NCBI GenBank assembly: GCA_032871835.1
Contig: CM065300.1
Location: 6,715,768-6,779,767, forward strand
Source of the DNA: Dipteronia dyeriana
Taxonomy: Eukaryota; Streptophyta; Magnoliopsida; Sapindales; Sapindaceae
Direction: 5' to 3'
Length of the DNA: 64,000 nucleotides
In this document: positions 21,160 through 32,448 of the stretch, in pieces
Layout: every line of letters starts with the position of its first letter
How positions within the stretch are numbered: the stretch's first letter is position 1
Program-made: the position numbers and the translations under genes
The notes under the pieces: model-generated
Told to the model about the DNA's origin: nothing
Database searches by the model: none
Seen by the model: the letters and a program-made list of their open reading frames with translations, nothing else

Positions 21160-21525
21160 TGTACTCGACAAAAAAAGGGTACAATATGTACTCGACAAAA
21201 AAGGGTACAATATGTACTCGACACATAAAAAAAAAGGGTGCAATATGTACTCGATAAAAAAGGGTACAATATATACTTGACAAAAAAAAGGTACTCGACA
21301 AAAAAGGGGTACAATATGTACTCAAAAAAAAAAGTACACTCAACAATAAAAAAAAAAGTGTACTCCATAAAAAATACAATGTGTAAAAAAAAAGTTAATG
21401 TACAATGTGTACTCGATAAAAAAAAATGTGTACTTGACAAAAAATACAATGTGTACAAAAAAAAGGGTTAAAGTTCAATGTGTACTCGACAAAAAAAAAA
21501 CAATGTGTACTAAAAAAAAAAGGTT
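21160..21525. repeat. Minisatellite in the Tat 3' untranslated region
   Basis: About 15 units of 20-33 bp, core GTACTCGACAAAAAAGGGTA, drift from left to right from GTACTCGAC-AAAA-GGGTACAATAT to GTGTACTCGA-AAAATACAAT. Tandem repeats just before the 3' LTR are typical of Tat/Ogre elements. Confidence 0.9.
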
Positions 21526-21569
21526 TTCGAGAGTATATATCTTTCAAGCATCAAATATATTTGATCCTG

Positions 21570-21585
21570 AAAGCTGGAGGGCCCA
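21570..21585 (+). other. Polypurine tract of the Tat element
   Basis: AAAGCTGGAGGGCCCA lies directly before the TGTTG start of the right LTR. It is purine-rich but interrupted. Confidence 0.55.
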
Positions 21586-22353
21586 TGTTGTAAAATTAAC
21601 CATCTAATATATGTTATAAATATTTTTATAATACGAATAAACGTATAAGGAAAATTCGATTCGGTAAAGGAATCGTCCTAGAAAAATCTTCAAGTACGAG
21701 AAATAATTTGTGTCCGAATTACTAATTAGAGAGAAATAGTCGAGGGTCTCAAATTCAAAGTCACACCAAAAGTGTTGTGTCCAAAACATTTATCCTATAT
21801 CCGAGCTCGAATAAAAAAGCCCGTGTCTGAGATTAAATTGAGAAGGTCACCCGGTTCGAATAATAGTGTCTCATGTTCGCATCAAGAGAAGGATCATCCA
21901 AAAAGTTATCCTAGTCCGAACCAAATGATCTGTCTTATATCGTTCAACTTGAAGAATTTGTCCTTTTTCCGTGGAGAAATACCAAGCACAACAAATAAAT
22001 TTGTCCTTTGTCCGAGGAGAAATACCAAGCACAACAAAGAAATTTGTTTTTTGTCCGAAAAGAAATATCAAGCACAATAGAGAAAAATTCGTCCTTTGTC
22101 CGAGAATAAATATTAAGCCCAACAAAGAAATTTGTCATTTGTCATTTGTCCGATAAGAAATAGTATAAAAGAAAAAGTTCACCGAGGGAAAAGGACATCG
22201 AAAAAGAAGAAAAGAAAGAGCATAGAGAGAAGGGAGAGAAATAAACACAAGAATCTCTAAGTTGTAATTTCTTGAACAACCAATCTTGTATCAAAGTTCA
22301 ATAAATAAGCTATTCAGTTCAATATGTTGTTGATCAATTTTCATACATTAACA
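21586..22353 (+). repeat. 3' LTR of the Tat element
   Basis: A 768-bp LTR, TGTTG...AACA, with a TATA box at 22164-22170 and an AATAAA near 22301. Its last 475 bp align with 1-425. The difference is mostly one extra 43-bp internal repeat unit. Confidence 0.88.
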
Positions 22354-22454
22354 GTACACATAACAAATAACTACATAGTAACACAAAGGCATGCAACAAA
22401 TGAATCATTTAATCAACAATGACACTGGTCCTTCTTCTCTTCTCTACTTTCAAG

Positions 22455-25400
22455 CACTACAACAAATATGTCTTTTTATAGCATTACATTAGAGTATTCT
22501 TTTCAAAAATGCTATCAAATATACTCATGTTATTGTATATTGTAATAAAATACTATAAAAAGATAGTAATATATAACCATGAAATTTAAATAGCATTTTG
22601 ATTTGAATAATATAGCATTTTTAATGCTATTAAACTATATAACTCAAATGTTAATTATTTTAAAAAAATAATAATAATTTAATAGCATTTTAAATATACT
22701 ATGATATGTCATGAAATAATATAAACTATTATATAAAAAAAATCTAATTTCAACATATTATTATTATTACTGTGTTTTAAATTATTATTAACAAAAACAC
22801 AATTTAACGTATATAAAACATAATTTTTTTTTAAAAAAAATTAAGTAATATACAAAACTAATTATATAGCATTTAAGAATGCTATAATACATGTTAAAAA
22901 TACTTGATAAAGAGAGGAAAAAATCCTATCTTTCTATTTTTTTTCAAAGATAAAGAAGGAAAATAAATTTATTTTTTTTTTCAAAATTTGAAACCCTATA
23001 TGTTATTTTATATTCTCTTCATCTGTTATAAGAGTTGCACCAAACCACCCATTCAAAACCCTACTTTTACCGTAAAACTCTCAAATATCAATACTTGTCT
23101 TCATCTTCTATTTTCATTAAAAATTTCATATTTTTTTGGTAAGTCTTTTTTCTCTTTCATTCATTGTTTTTTTTTTTTTTTGAAAACCCAGTTTTAATTC
23201 TTGTTAATTATTTGATTAATTATAAATATGGTTATATTTTTTGTCTGGTTAGAAAATTTGGTTATGAATCTACATATGAAAGTGTTACATGTCTTCCATT
23301 GTGAAGTTATATTTCTTGGTAAGGGATTTATGATTTCCTCTATATTATTTGTTAGTTTGATTATATAAATTTTTTTCCACCTTATATCATTTTAGTTACA
23401 ATCTCAATTTTACAATTGTGATGACTATATAAATTCATATATGTTTATTCATTTTTTTATTAAATATAACTTTATTTTATTGATGTCTTTCAGGTTATCG
23501 GTTATCAAGATGAAGCCATGAAGGTTGTGTGTTTTGTCAAAAGCAGAAGATGAAAATTGATGGAGCAATCATGTTGTTGTAATTAGCTACAAAAAAAAAA
23601 GTCATGTTCTTGTACTTTTGTTTCTTATAAAAATAAAGTCAAATCTTTGTATATAGAAATTTCCTTCTAAGTTTGATATGTTATGTAAATCATGTAATTA
23701 TTTTGATTCATTAATAAATATTTATATTTTTTTTCTTTAATGTTTATATTTTTTTTAAACTAACTTTTTTTTAAAATCAAAATTTACTTAACCTTATTTT
23801 AAAAATGAAATCATAGTTAACCAATTTTCTAAAAAATTATTCAAATATAACCCAAAAGTGACCAAAATACCTTTTGGGTTTTTTTTCATCTCTTTCCCGT
23901 CCCTCTTTGTTTTTCACTTTCTCTCTCCTGTTTCTCCATCTTCCGTTTTACTCTCTACTATGGAGTTTGTCTTGATAAAAATCATTACTAAACTCATATT
24001 TACATCCATTCTCATCTCATTTTCTATTCTTTTACGATATTATTTTGTTTCCATTTCTTTTTGTTTCCATTTCTTTATTCTTTTTGTCCACCATAAAACA
24101 ATTATGTCATTTTGAGTTGTTTTATTATTTAAATACTCTAATATTGTTTGTTGATAGTGTGTATTTGATGGGTGTTAGTAGTATTTTACATTACTTTATT
24201 ATTATGAACATTAATTTTGAGATTTTCTAAATTCATAGGTTTTTTTTGATGAATATTACATGATATGATGCCATGTAATATTTTTTTTAGTTTACCATGT
24301 ATCATGTATTTATTATGTAACAAATTATTGCCGGTTAATCTTGCACTATTTTGTCTGTAATGTAATTTTATTAATTTATCATGTATCAATTGATTAACCA
24401 TGAAATACTCGTTAATGCTATAATTGACACGGAGTATTATGGTACGTTTGGTGCATGGGATTGGATTGGATAGGATTGGACTATTTTTATATGATTGGAT
24501 TAAATTAGTACTGAGACATGTTTGGTGCAGTATGGATTGGACTAAAATAATACTGTCTATTTTTTGGTGTAGCATAGGATTGGATAAAAAATAATTGAAA
24601 ATATATTTTTTTTTGTGGGAGGTAAGTATAAAATTATATTAAAGAAATAAAATAATTTTAATAAATTCAAAGAAAATAAAAATAAAGCTATTTTAAATTA
24701 AATTTGGTTTAAAAAATTATTAAATGATTATCTTGAATAAAATAAATTATTTAAAAAATAAATATAATTAATTTGAAATAAAATAACATTAAATTTTAAT
24801 TAAAAAATATTTTAAAAAAATAACATATATTAATTTAATTTTAAATCAAATTGAATAAATTTAATATTTTAAATATAAATAATATTTTTTTATAGAAAAT
24901 ATAGAATAAAAGTCTGGGACTAAAATAGTCCCAGCCAAAAAAGTGAAAACGAAAAGTTTTATAAAAAAAATAACTGAAAAAAAATAAAGTAAATGAGAAA
25001 TTAAAATGAAAAAAAAATAAATGTATGACTAAAAATAGTCCTAATATCTGTAGTGGGATTAAATAATCCAACTATAATAAGATAATATATGGACCCCATC
25101 GAGAGTAGGTTTATACTCGCATCATACATTCAACAAAAAGGACTATTTATAGTACAATCCTATCCGATGTTGTGTAACAAACACAGCCCTAGAGTCTATC
25201 GTGAATCTGTAGTTATCTTTAGACAAACCATTTTATATGATAATTTGCCATCAAATTACACTATAATCCGCAACAAATCTCAAACATATACATTTAAAAA
25301 AAAAAAAAAAAAAAGTATTGTCTACTTCTAATGTGTGCTCCAACACCAAAAATTACATCAAAATGAGGACAAATAATAAAATATTATGCCGACACTGTTT

Positions 25401-26100
25401 CTTCATCTTCTTCTTCGAAGAGCGATCAATCTTTCACATTACAAAACTTACAAATTGCTGAAAATCATCCAACATTAACATCAGAACCTGTCAATAATCT
25501 CTCTATAACAACAAAATAAAGTGGATTCGTAATCACAAATGACGTCGATAAAATCACAAAGAATAAACATATTTTTTTCTTGGATAAAATAAAATAAAAA
25601 CTGGAAATTTTTAATTTTCCATGGAAACAAACATAAAAATTGGTAAAAGTGTCAGACGATTCTTCTTCTAGTCGGCGCCGCGGTCTCGTGTATGACGATT
25701 CTTCGTCTCGTCGGTGCCGAGGTCTCACGCAGGCAGGTTCTCTCATGACGTCCCTCGCGACGGCGGCTTCCCTCCCTCTCCCCTCTTTTTTTCTCTCTCT
25801 GTTTCTTTCAAATTTCAAAAGTACTATAAATGAGAACAAAAGATTAGGGCTGTCATTAATGTAAGGACACTTTTGTCTTTTCATAAGCCAAGTTGGTTTA
25901 AAGCGAAAATTTACCCAGCATGGTTATTTTTGAATTTAGCAAATTTCATTTGGTTAAGAAAATATTTACCTTCAATAAAAATATATAATTTTTATATTGA
26001 GTATAATTACAATAGCATTTTTATGAAGTTATAATAACTATAATAAAAGTATTTTTTTATTAATGATTTAACATCATTTAAATGCTATAAAAATTAACAC
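22455..26100 (+). mobile_element. Possible CACTA-like element remnant
   Basis: The left end CACTACAACAAATATG resembles CACTA-superfamily termini. It is followed by six or more subterminal motifs of the form ATAGCATTT or AATGCTAT (22470-22890), which recur at 26013 and 26087. No matching TAGTG right terminus was found, so the right end is lost or diverged. A spliced-looking stretch (AG at about 23492 after GGTAAGT near 23140) encodes no long ORF. Two 37-bp GC-rich tandem units (about 25652-25727) and low-complexity DNA fill the rest. No transposase is visible. Confidence 0.4.
24441..25189. mobile_element. Possible TIR element with GTTTGGTG-type ends
   Basis: The left GGTACGTTTGGTGCATGGGA and the reverse complement of the right end (GGGCTGTGTTTGTTACACA) share the GTTTG core and nearby GGATAGGATTG. 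The interior is AT-rich with paired ACTAAAATAGTCC motifs. No clear target duplication was found, so the call is tentative. Confidence 0.35.
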
Positions 26101-27228
26101 ACCGTTCGGATTTAGTTAAGTGTCGCATGCTCGAGTGAAATTGTCATTCCCTAATAGGTATTTAAGTTTTCCTTCATTTCTTATGTATCATATACTTCAG
26201 TATTTCAACTTGGGCTGAATTATATGATTTATATGTAGTATATTAGTTATACTAAGGATATTGTCAACCAAAAACGAAAAAGCTAATGCGACAATTTAAA
26301 TATTTAATACATGTTCATGCAACAATTGATAAGTGATAGTAATTTTGAATAAACGGATTTATCGTCTTCTTCATATGTTTATTTTATTTTATTTATTTAT
26401 TTACATCTTTATTTTAATATGCTCCCTAATTTGTTGTTTTATTTTGCTTTATTTATTATTTAATGGTTAAAATAGTTGATTGAATCCACTATCCATTATC
26501 TTCATGGGAATGATATGTGGCTCGTTTGTTTACCATGTGGCTTCGGCTCCACCTTCCTATCGTGGCGAGAATTGTTCCTCCAATTTCTTTCATTTTCTTT
26601 GTATTACCATTATGTTACTTCTAAATTGTATGCCTATATATATGGCCATTATTGAATCAAATGTATTATCATGGGATTTGAATTCTCTATTGATTTGATC
26701 TTTTTAAAACATGTGATTGGTTGATGATGAAGTGGTTGTGGAAATCAATCACATCTTAACCACACATTCATTACAATGTTTATGTGTCATGAGATTAGAT
26801 GAGGTCAGAAAAGATCAAATCAGTAGAAGATCAGAATTCATTATCATGAATGGAATATATTGAAGTTAATTATCTCCCTCGTTTCTCTCTGCTTGATTCT
26901 TCTTCCTCCTCTCCAAATTCTTCAATGTATTTTCCATGATCAAAATACATAACACTTCTCTTAACGGTATTCTATTTTTGAGACACCATGGGCCCATGAC
27001 AAAACCCAGCAATGCAATCTAATTTCATACAGTGAACCCAAACAAAATAATAGTTCAAGTAAAAGTCAAAAACAGCTAAAATCCCCAAGTCCCAAAGTTG
27101 CCATCCTTGACAACTTTTTAGCCATCACAACTGATCCCCGATACCACTAGCAACAATTATAAACTTTGAAAAGGTTTCAAATCCTACAAAAATTCAAAAT
27201 TGGGATATATATCAAGAACCTGAAATCC
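26101..27228. other. Intergenic, upstream of TAXI-like gene A
   Basis: AT-rich DNA without a supported gene. A 72-codon frame at 26480-26698 shows no domain. W-box-like TTGAC cores on either strand occur near 27065 and 27108 and may be defence-related cis elements, but this is inference. Confidence 0.4.
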
Positions 27229-27236
27229 TATAAATA
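27229..27236 (+). promoter_or_regulatory. TATA box of gene A
   Basis: TATAAATA is 59 bp upstream of the chosen ATG. An in-frame ATG at 27166 lies upstream of this TATA box and is not the likely start. Confidence 0.65.
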
Positions 27237-27294
27237 CCTCCTCTCTTTGACTACCAAAACACACAAAACCAGCTTGCTTTTACACATCAAAAAA

Positions 27295-28578
27295 ATGGCT
27301 CTCTCGCATAATTTCCTCCTTTTATGCTCTGTTTTCCTCTTCATATCCTCTGCCACCATAGCTCAAACATCTTTCCGCCCAAAAGCCCTTCTTCTTCCGG
27401 TGTCCAAAGACGCTGCCACACTCCAATACGTCACACAAATCAAGCAAAGAACCCCTCTCGTCCCTGTAAAACTAACCGTCCATCTCGGCGGAGAAACTCT
27501 TTGGGTGGATTGCGAAAAGGGTTTCGTTTCATCTTCCTTTAAACCTGCCCGTTGCGGCTCTGCACAGTGCTCTCTCGCCACCGCTGACGCCTGTTCCAAC
27601 CTAAACGTCTGTGGTCAAAGCGTCGATAACCCCATCATAAGAACCTCCACACACGGCGACATTGGCCAAGACGTCGTGTCTCTACAATCCACAGATGGGT
27701 CTAATCCTGGAAAAGTTGTCAAGGTCCCTAATTTTATCTTCACTTGTGGAGCTACTTTGCTTGTAAGAGGCCTCGCTAATGGCGTCACCGGCATGGCCGG
27801 TCTTGGAAGAAGCAAAATCGCACTGCCTACACAGTTGGCCGCAGCTTTTAGCTTCAAAAGAAAATTCGCTCTCTGTTTAAGCTCTTCAACAAGCTCCGAT
27901 GAAAATGGAATCATCATTTTCGGCGATGGACCGTACGTTATTCGTCCTGGCTTCGACATCTCCAAGTCTCTAACCTACACACCACTCTTCATCAACCCAG
28001 TTAGCACCGCCGGTGCTTTCTCGCTCGGCGACAAATCTTTTGAGTACTTCATCGGTGTTAAGTCCGTCAACGTTAGTGGAAAAGCCATTCCGTTGAACAA
28101 GACACTGCTTTCCATCGACAGCAACGGAATTGGTGGGACAAAGATCAGCACTGTCGATCCTTACACTGTCCTGGAAACTTCCATCTACAACGCCGTCGTT
28201 TCGGCTTTCGTTAACGGAATGCCGACAGTCAAAAGAGTATCTTCGGTTGCACCGTTCGGTGCTTGTTTTGACTCCAGAGACATTTTCACGACTCGAATCG
28301 GATACGCTGTTCCGTGGATTGATCTCGTGTTGCAGAGCCAGAACGTGAAGTTTAGCGTCACGGGAGCAAACTCGATGGTGCGTGTGAGTGACAATGTGTT
28401 GTGTTTAGGGTTTGTGGATGGTGGAGTGAACCCTAGGACCTCCATTGTTGTTGGTGGGTATCAGTTGGAGAACAATCTTCTGCAGTTCGATTTGGCAAGT
28501 TCGAGACTTGGGTTCAGTCCTTCACTGATTGTTGAATACCGCACAAACTGTGGCAACTTCAACTTCACATCCAACTAA
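27295..28578 (+). CDS. TAXI/EDGP-type aspartic-protease-like secreted protein (gene A)
   Basis: An intronless gene of 427 residues. Residues 1-24 are a signal peptide, so the product is secreted to the apoplast or cell wall. TAXI_N (about 45-200) and TAXI_C (about 235-412) domains match the xylanase-inhibitor / EDGP / basic 7S globulin family. These proteins have the pepsin fold but act as inhibitors of microbial glycoside hydrolases rather than as proteases. The first catalytic loop, normally D-L-G-G here, reads H-L-G-G (His63), and the second catalytic Asp-Thr-Gly is absent, as in the family. Only 10 of the 12 usual cysteines remain: a segment of about 10-15 residues containing two Cys is missing near residue 105, compared with gene B. 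N-glycosylation sequons: NVS (about 259), NKT (about 268), NFT (about 423). The MALSHN start is chosen because a signal peptide follows directly and the TATA box is just upstream. Confidence 0.93.
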   Translation: MALSHNFLLLCSVFLFISSATIAQTSFRPKALLLPVSKDAATLQYVTQIKQRTPLVPVKLTVHLGGETLWVDCEKGFVSSSFKPARCGSAQCSLATADACSNLNVCGQSVDNPIIRTSTHGDIGQDVVSLQSTDGSNPGKVVKVPNFIFTCGATLLVRGLANGVTGMAGLGRSKIALPTQLAAAFSFKRKFALCLSSSTSSDENGIIIFGDGPYVIRPGFDISKSLTYTPLFINPVSTAGAFSLGDKSFEYFIGVKSVNVSGKAIPLNKTLLSIDSNGIGGTKISTVDPYTVLETSIYNAVVSAFVNGMPTVKRVSSVAPFGACFDSRDIFTTRIGYAVPWIDLVLQSQNVKFSVTGANSMVRVSDNVLCLGFVDGGVNPRTSIVVGGYQLENNLLQFDLASSRLGFSPSLIVEYRTNCGNFNFTSN

Positions 28579-29935
28579 TTATACATACATGGTTTCATGA
28601 TTTTTATTTCTTAATTAGTAATATCTTCTAAGTTGATACATGAATAATTGTCTGAGTTTACAGCGTGGACAGCTCAAACTTAAGATCTTTCCAGATTGAA
28701 TGATCGTCCGTCTAGTCCCATTTGCGGTGGTGACTAAAAGTCTATAATTATAGTTAATCTACATGAGTTTCAGTACTACATGTAATAATTTCGATTCTAT
28801 TTCTACTCCATGTAATATAATTTGTTTGTATTTTAATGTAATGATTTGATCTGTCAACTACTTTAATAATTCTCTTCGGAAAAAAACTATTTCAATAATG
28901 TTATAAACTTATAATAGATTCAACAATATCAACTATCAAATATGTTACTGTTAATTGATTGAATATTTAAATTTATAAAAACTGATAGCATCAACTTGAC
29001 AACTTCAATCTCCTTCTCTACTCTTTTGTATAACATAAACAGATTTAGATAATACAAAAATAAAAAATATCTTGAACTTCTTTTTCAAAATTAACGAAAG
29101 AATTCTTTAAAGCAAAATCAATAAATTGATTAAATTTATATATCTTGAAAGAAACCTTAGTAAACAATGATTTGCGAAATTAAATTATTTCTATAAATAA
29201 GTAGTCAAGTAGATAACGTAATATTATCTATTATACAGGTGTAGGAAGAATTCCTCGACGAGGACTTGTAAGACTTTGATACATTACAATAAAAATATAG
29301 AAAGTCTCTCCTTTTATTTCAAATATTATCCAATTCTGTGTTGAATTATACGTTATTAAAGATATCCATCACTAATCTTTAAAAGATACTGTCTGTGAAA
29401 GTAAATCATGGCCAGGCGCCAGCATACAAGTTGGTTATGATTTATTAAAAAAAAATATTAAAGAAAATTTGATTAAAAAAATTATACCATTTATAAATCA
29501 AATAAAAATGTATGTCAAATCTCCATTAAAAAATATTATCTAAAATGATTTTACATATAGATGAGAGATGCAAGTATACCCCACTCGTAATTAATTAATA
29601 AAACGACAAGACAAATGAGTTGGATATGGTCACCACACAAAAAAGAAAAAAAGAAAAATGAAAAAATCTTCGACAACTCATCATCAATGTGGATAAGTAC
29701 TTAAGAAAAGTCCACCTCACCCGCGCCCAGTCGCCATCTTTGACGTCTCCTCTTCGCTGCATAATCTTACCAACCAGTCAAATAGAAATGAATAAATAAA
29801 CAAAACAAACTTCGATACACGTTATACACTTATACCAAATCCACCAAACATTACATATGATTTACAAAAACAGCTGTTTAATTTGTTCAATCACTACCAC
29901 CACTTCCACTTCTCCACAATAAGAAAAATATTACA
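28579..29935. other. Intergenic region between genes A and B
   Basis: AT-rich 3' and 5' flanks with no supported gene. The last 250 bp, presumably the gene B promoter, include TTTGACGTCTCC (about 29737-29748), with overlapping TTGAC and GACGTC motifs, and a TTGACT on the minus strand near 29777. I see no canonical TATAAA for gene B. Confidence 0.4.
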
Positions 29936-31243
29936 ATGGCTTCCTCTCAAAATTCTCTTCTCTTCTTCTTCATCTTCATCTTCTTCACAGTCATCGTCTG
30001 TTCCTCCACAGCCCAAACATCATTCAGACCAAAAGCACTGGTTCTTCCAGTTTCAAAAGACCCGTCAACTCTCCAATACACCACACAATTCAAACAAAGA
30101 ACCCCTCTCGTGCCAGTAAAACTAACCCTCGATCTCGGCGGCCAGTTTCTCTGGGTCGACTGCGACAAAGGCTACGTCTCCTCCACCTACCGCCCCGTCC
30201 CTTGCCGCTCCGCCGTCTGCAACCAAGCCAGGTCCAAATCTTGTATCACCGAATGCTTTTCTCCACCCAGACCAGGCTGCAACAACAACACATGCGGTCT
30301 CTTCCCTGACAACACAGTAACAAACACCGGAACCGGAGGCGAGATAGGAACCGACGTCGTTTCACTCCAGTCCACAGATGGGAAAAATCCGGGTCGGGTC
30401 GTTACGGTTCAGAAACTTCCATTCACTTGTGGGTCAACTTTTCTTCTAGAAGGACTAGCAAATGGTGTCACTGGCATGGCTGGTCTTGGAAGATCAAAAA
30501 TCTCGCTTCCTGCTCAATTCTCTGCTTCTTTCAGCTTCCATAGAAAGTTCGCTATCTGCTTGAGCTCTAATGGCGTCGTCTTCTTCGGAGATGTGCCCTA
30601 CGTTTTTCTTCCAGGCATTGATGTCTCCAAGTCTCTGATTTACACTCCATTGATTCTCAACCCTGTAAGCACAGCCGGTTCATTTTTCCAAGGTGACCCA
30701 TCAACCGATTACTTCATCGGAGTAAAATCCATCAAAGTCAACGAAATCGCAGTCCAAGTCAACACAACATTGTTGTCAATCAACGAAGAAGGATTTGGTG
30801 GGACAAAAATCAGCACCGTGAAACCATACACAGTCATGGAAACATCAATTTACAATGCTTTAACTAGAGCTTTCATCAAAGCGACAGCGAAAATCCCCAG
30901 AGTCAGCCCAGTGTCACCGTTTACGGTTTGCTATAACTCTACCTTAATTGGAAGTACACGTGTCGGCCCAGCAGTGCCACAGATCGATCTGGTGTTGCAG
31001 AGCAGTAGCGTTTTCTGGAGAATCTTCGGTGCAAACTCCATGGTGCAAGTGAAGAGTGACGTGTTGTGTTTAGGGTTTGTGGATGGTGGGGTCAACCCCA
31101 GGACTTCGATTGTGATCGGAGGGCATCAATTGGAAGACAATCTTATACAGATTGATCTTGCGGCATCGAAAGTAGGGTTCAGTTCTTCTCTCCTGTTCCG
31201 ACGAACAACTTGTTCAAACTTCAACTTTACTTCAAATGCTTAA
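29936..31243 (+). CDS. TAXI/EDGP-type aspartic-protease-like secreted protein (gene B)
   Basis: Intronless, 435 residues, with a strongly hydrophobic signal peptide (residues 1 to about 26). TAXI_N and TAXI_C domains are complete. The first active-site loop is D-L-G-G (Asp66), and the second catalytic motif is replaced (LLSINEEGFGGTKISTV). All 12 family cysteines are present, including the Cys pair within CFSPPRPGC (residues 107-115) that genes A and C lack. Sequons include NNT (about 117), NTT and NFT near the C-terminus. It is closest to gene A (shared SFRPKAL, QRTPLVPVKLTL and C-terminal NFNFTSN) and lies 1.36 kb downstream in the same orientation, so A and B are tandem duplicates. Likely role: extracellular inhibitor of fungal or oomycete xylanase or xyloglucanase. 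The exact target cannot be read from sequence. Confidence 0.95.
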   Translation: MASSQNSLLFFFIFIFFTVIVCSSTAQTSFRPKALVLPVSKDPSTLQYTTQFKQRTPLVPVKLTLDLGGQFLWVDCDKGYVSSTYRPVPCRSAVCNQARSKSCITECFSPPRPGCNNNTCGLFPDNTVTNTGTGGEIGTDVVSLQSTDGKNPGRVVTVQKLPFTCGSTFLLEGLANGVTGMAGLGRSKISLPAQFSASFSFHRKFAICLSSNGVVFFGDVPYVFLPGIDVSKSLIYTPLILNPVSTAGSFFQGDPSTDYFIGVKSIKVNEIAVQVNTTLLSINEEGFGGTKISTVKPYTVMETSIYNALTRAFIKATAKIPRVSPVSPFTVCYNSTLIGSTRVGPAVPQIDLVLQSSSVFWRIFGANSMVQVKSDVLCLGFVDGGVNPRTSIVIGGHQLEDNLIQIDLAASKVGFSSSLLFRRTTCSNFNFTSNA

Positions 31244-31703
31244 ACAGATCTCCATAATTAATCATCACTTGTTAATTAATTATTTGTTTGTTTAATTGTG
31301 CTTTGTTTTTTGGTTAATAAGTTCCGGGCATGATTCTTTGAGTTTTTGTCATGACCCAACGTATGTACGGATGTACCACGTTTTATGCCGCAAGTTGTGG
31401 TAAACGAAAAATCAAGTGTGTTTGCATTTAATTTTGAAAAGTTGAATTAATTATAGAACTCGTGAGAAATTGAGAATATGATATTTTGATTTTTCAAAGC
31501 ATATGCGGAGGTTCGATTAGATTATATGGAAAATTATGTCCCCGTATATGGTTCAATTAATTGACCAAGACGGCAAGACTAGCACTTTTTTTTTTTTAAT
31601 TTTTATATTATTTTTCTTCAATCATTAGCGACATAAATCATAAATGGTTTTGACAAGGAAAGAGATAAACTCGATAATTGATTGATCTTGTCCATTCTAG
31701 TGA
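31244..31703. other. 3' flank of gene B and start of duplicated flank block (unit 1)
   Basis: No gene. From about 31460 the sequence (TTTTTCAAAGCATATGCGGAGG, then CAAGACTAGCA and ATAAATGGTTT blocks) is homologous to 47525-47700, marking the left boundary of a segmental duplication. Confidence 0.6.
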
Positions 31704-32329
31704 TAGGCATTTTTCCATGTCCCCATCCTTATTTAGGGTAAATTTTGTCTTAAAATAGGGTTTTAGGGTGAGGGGGCGAGGCACATTTTATTTCTAAAAT
31801 CTAAATCCTATCCCTACTCTCATTCTCTTATTCCCTGTTTCTTTTAATTGGAGTGGGGTGGCGTCTCATTTTTCCTATACTCAATATATATTTATATTTT
31901 TTTTTTAATAAAAAATAATAACTTTAATTTCATTACTCATTTAATTTCTATCAATTTTTCTTATTTTTTCATATTTATTTATGTGTAAAAATATATTATT
32001 ATAATTAATTGTATTAACTTTTAATTAAATTAAATCAGTTATATATTTTAGATTATTTATTGAATTGGATATCGAAACAATGTAAATCGAACGATTTGAA
32101 TGATCGAATTTCAAATTTCGAATTCTAAATTTCAGATTTCAAATTAAAAAATATTAAGATTAAAAATGAAAAAAAAAATAGAAAACATGGGGTGAAAGCA
32201 GGACAACTTCCCCTCAAACACCTTCATCCCCACTTTCCTTAAATGGGGTTTAACGGTTAGGGTGGGATGAGATTTTAAGAATGGGAGTGGGGTTGGGACC
32301 TGCTTCAATGGGCCCCACATATATCCCTA
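31704..32329. mobile_element. Putative hAT-like MITE (GGGG-rich), member 1
   Basis: It begins TAGGCATTTTTCC and ends ATATATCCCTA, with G-rich/C-rich interior strands like those of the better-defined element at 32449. It is absent from the homologous block at about 47700. I could not identify a convincing target duplication. Confidence 0.4.
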
Positions 32330-32448
32330 ATCCATTCATGTGTTTATTGTGTTGCAAAATGCAGTCAACTTTGAAATAGAATATTAAATGTTCAGTCATT
32401 TTTTAATATAACCTTTTGTAAGGTAATCTAAAAAATATATGTCGCAGT

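Larger units (their letters stand above)
1..22353 (+). mobile_element. Ty3/Gypsy LTR retrotransposon, Tat type, 5' end outside window, interrupted by a Copia element
   Basis: The left LTR (1-425) and right LTR (21586-22353) match each other and flank a primer-binding site, gag, protease, reverse transcriptase, RNase H, a second RNase H and integrase in that order. The second RNase H, antisense ORFs after pol and a tandem-repeat 3' untranslated region are hallmarks of the Tat lineage. Position 1 aligns with 21879, so about 290 bp of the left LTR lie outside the window. Removing the 10.7-kb Copia insertion (9474-20200 plus one 5-bp target copy) leaves an element of about 11.6 kb within the window. 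All coding frames carry stops or frameshifts, so this copy is dead but structurally nearly complete. TGTTG...AACA ends are visible at the right LTR. Confidence 0.9.

Noticed and set aside
21054..21471. ORFs on both strands across 21.05-21.47 kb
   Set aside because: They follow the period of the Tat 3' untranslated minisatellite and show no non-repeat content.
25465..25884. 139-codon minus-strand ORF with an Arg-rich middle
   Set aside because: It spans a GC-rich tandem duplicate and AT-rich flanks, with no domain, no promoter and no homology I recognise.
23780..25975. Possible MULE with long degenerate TIRs (TTAACCAA...AAAATAACC at left, a similar inverted motif at about 25890-25970)
   Set aside because: The similarity is patchy and AT-driven, and no 9-bp target duplication was found. 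It is left as unresolved.
27166..27294. Longer ORF start for gene A, 43 codons upstream
   Set aside because: It lies upstream of the TATA box at 27229 and would bury the signal peptide inside the protein. The ATG at 27295 fits the family.
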